A DNA stretch of 64,000 nt from Paenibacillus pedocola (GTDB lineage: Bacteria; Bacillota; Bacilli; Paenibacillales; Paenibacillaceae), in contig NZ_CP134223.1 in the NCBI RefSeq assembly GCF_031599675.1, positions 1,116,001 to 1,180,000 of the forward strand. Direction: 5' to 3'. This document shows, one piece after another, positions 63,950 to 64,000 of the stretch (within the stretch, counting starts at the first letter, position 1; the number at the start of each line of letters is the position of its first letter). The position numbers and the translations under genes were made by a program. Below the pieces are notes generated by a model. The model was not told where the DNA came from. It ran no database searches and saw only the letters and a program-made list of their open reading frames with translations.

Positions 63950-64000
63950 CCATGAGCAGGAAATCCGCAAACTGAGGGGGACCATCGAGAAGCTCTCGCA
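63942..64000 (+). CDS. Start of a gene cut by the window edge
   Basis: ATG at 63942 lies within the end of the B12-sensor gene (8-bp overlap), suggesting translational coupling. Only 19 residues are visible (MIDHEQEIRKLRGTIEKLS), charged and helical as in coiled-coil linkers of sensor proteins. It cannot be identified from this; a kinase, phosphatase or other signalling partner of the B12 sensor is a guess from position. Confidence 0.6.
   Translation, partial: MIDHEQEIRKLRGTIEKLS

Overview
The window looks like a chromosome segment from a Paenibacillus-type, spore-forming Gram-positive bacterium. The evidence is GGAGG ribosome sites with frequent GTG/TTG starts, T-box leaders, a CIRCE operator, an H-type small acid-soluble spore protein, an SLH-anchored mannanase, and a gene order (tsaE-tsaB-rimI-tsaD ... 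ydiF ... moaC ... tatA-tatC-groES-groEL) that follows the Bacillus subtilis ydi-groESL region. All identifications come from reading motifs; no database search was made.

Layout. 1-3.9 kb: end of a peptide/nickel-type ABC importer (dppBC-like), then modA-modB for molybdate uptake with a convergent HTH/molybdate-binding-domain regulator. 5-19.5 kb: polysaccharide deacetylase, dGTPase, a 1591-residue cell-surface GH26 mannanase, a chemoreceptor with a SigD-type promoter, a 2-hydroxyacid dehydrogenase, an RNA phosphodiesterase, a cell-wall hydrolase and a lipid glycosyltransferase. 18.8-22 kb: a TetR repressor and a YhgE/Pip membrane protein that share a 23-bp operator. 22.5-29.4 kb: the glutamate synthase large subunit without its small subunit, then an ABC-2 exporter. 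29.4-34 kb: bactofilin plus M23 peptidase, cardiolipin synthase, YitT. 34-37 kb: an NHEJ operon (ku, ligase, polymerase) in which the LigD domains are separate proteins. 37-42 kb: sspH, a DMT transporter, and the t6A operon. 42-47 kb: two tandem leucine T-boxes before leuA, a DnaA-box cluster, and the ABC-F factor ydiF. 47-52.5 kb: fthC-moaC-mog, tatA, tatC, groES-groEL. 52.6-54.6 kb: an AT-rich dihydrouridine synthase and three overlapping small genes. 54.7-59 kb: a GGDEF-like/winged-helix regulator beside an MFS transporter and an AbgB-like amidohydrolase. 59-64 kb: an ArsR/AHSA1 pair, an SDR protein, an MsrA-MsrB fusion whose MsrB half has lost its active site, and a CarH-like B12 sensor overlapping a gene that runs off the window.

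The most notable signals are: the B12 protein carrying the CarH W-x9-EH and ExHxxG motifs but no MerR domain; a 67-bp-period repeat with a covarying stem, found three times in tandem before sspH and twice between groES and groEL; the shared TetR operator; the DnaA-box cluster in the tsaD-ydiF interval; the tandem leucine T-boxes; and a dispersed hairpin repeat showing a compensatory base-pair change.
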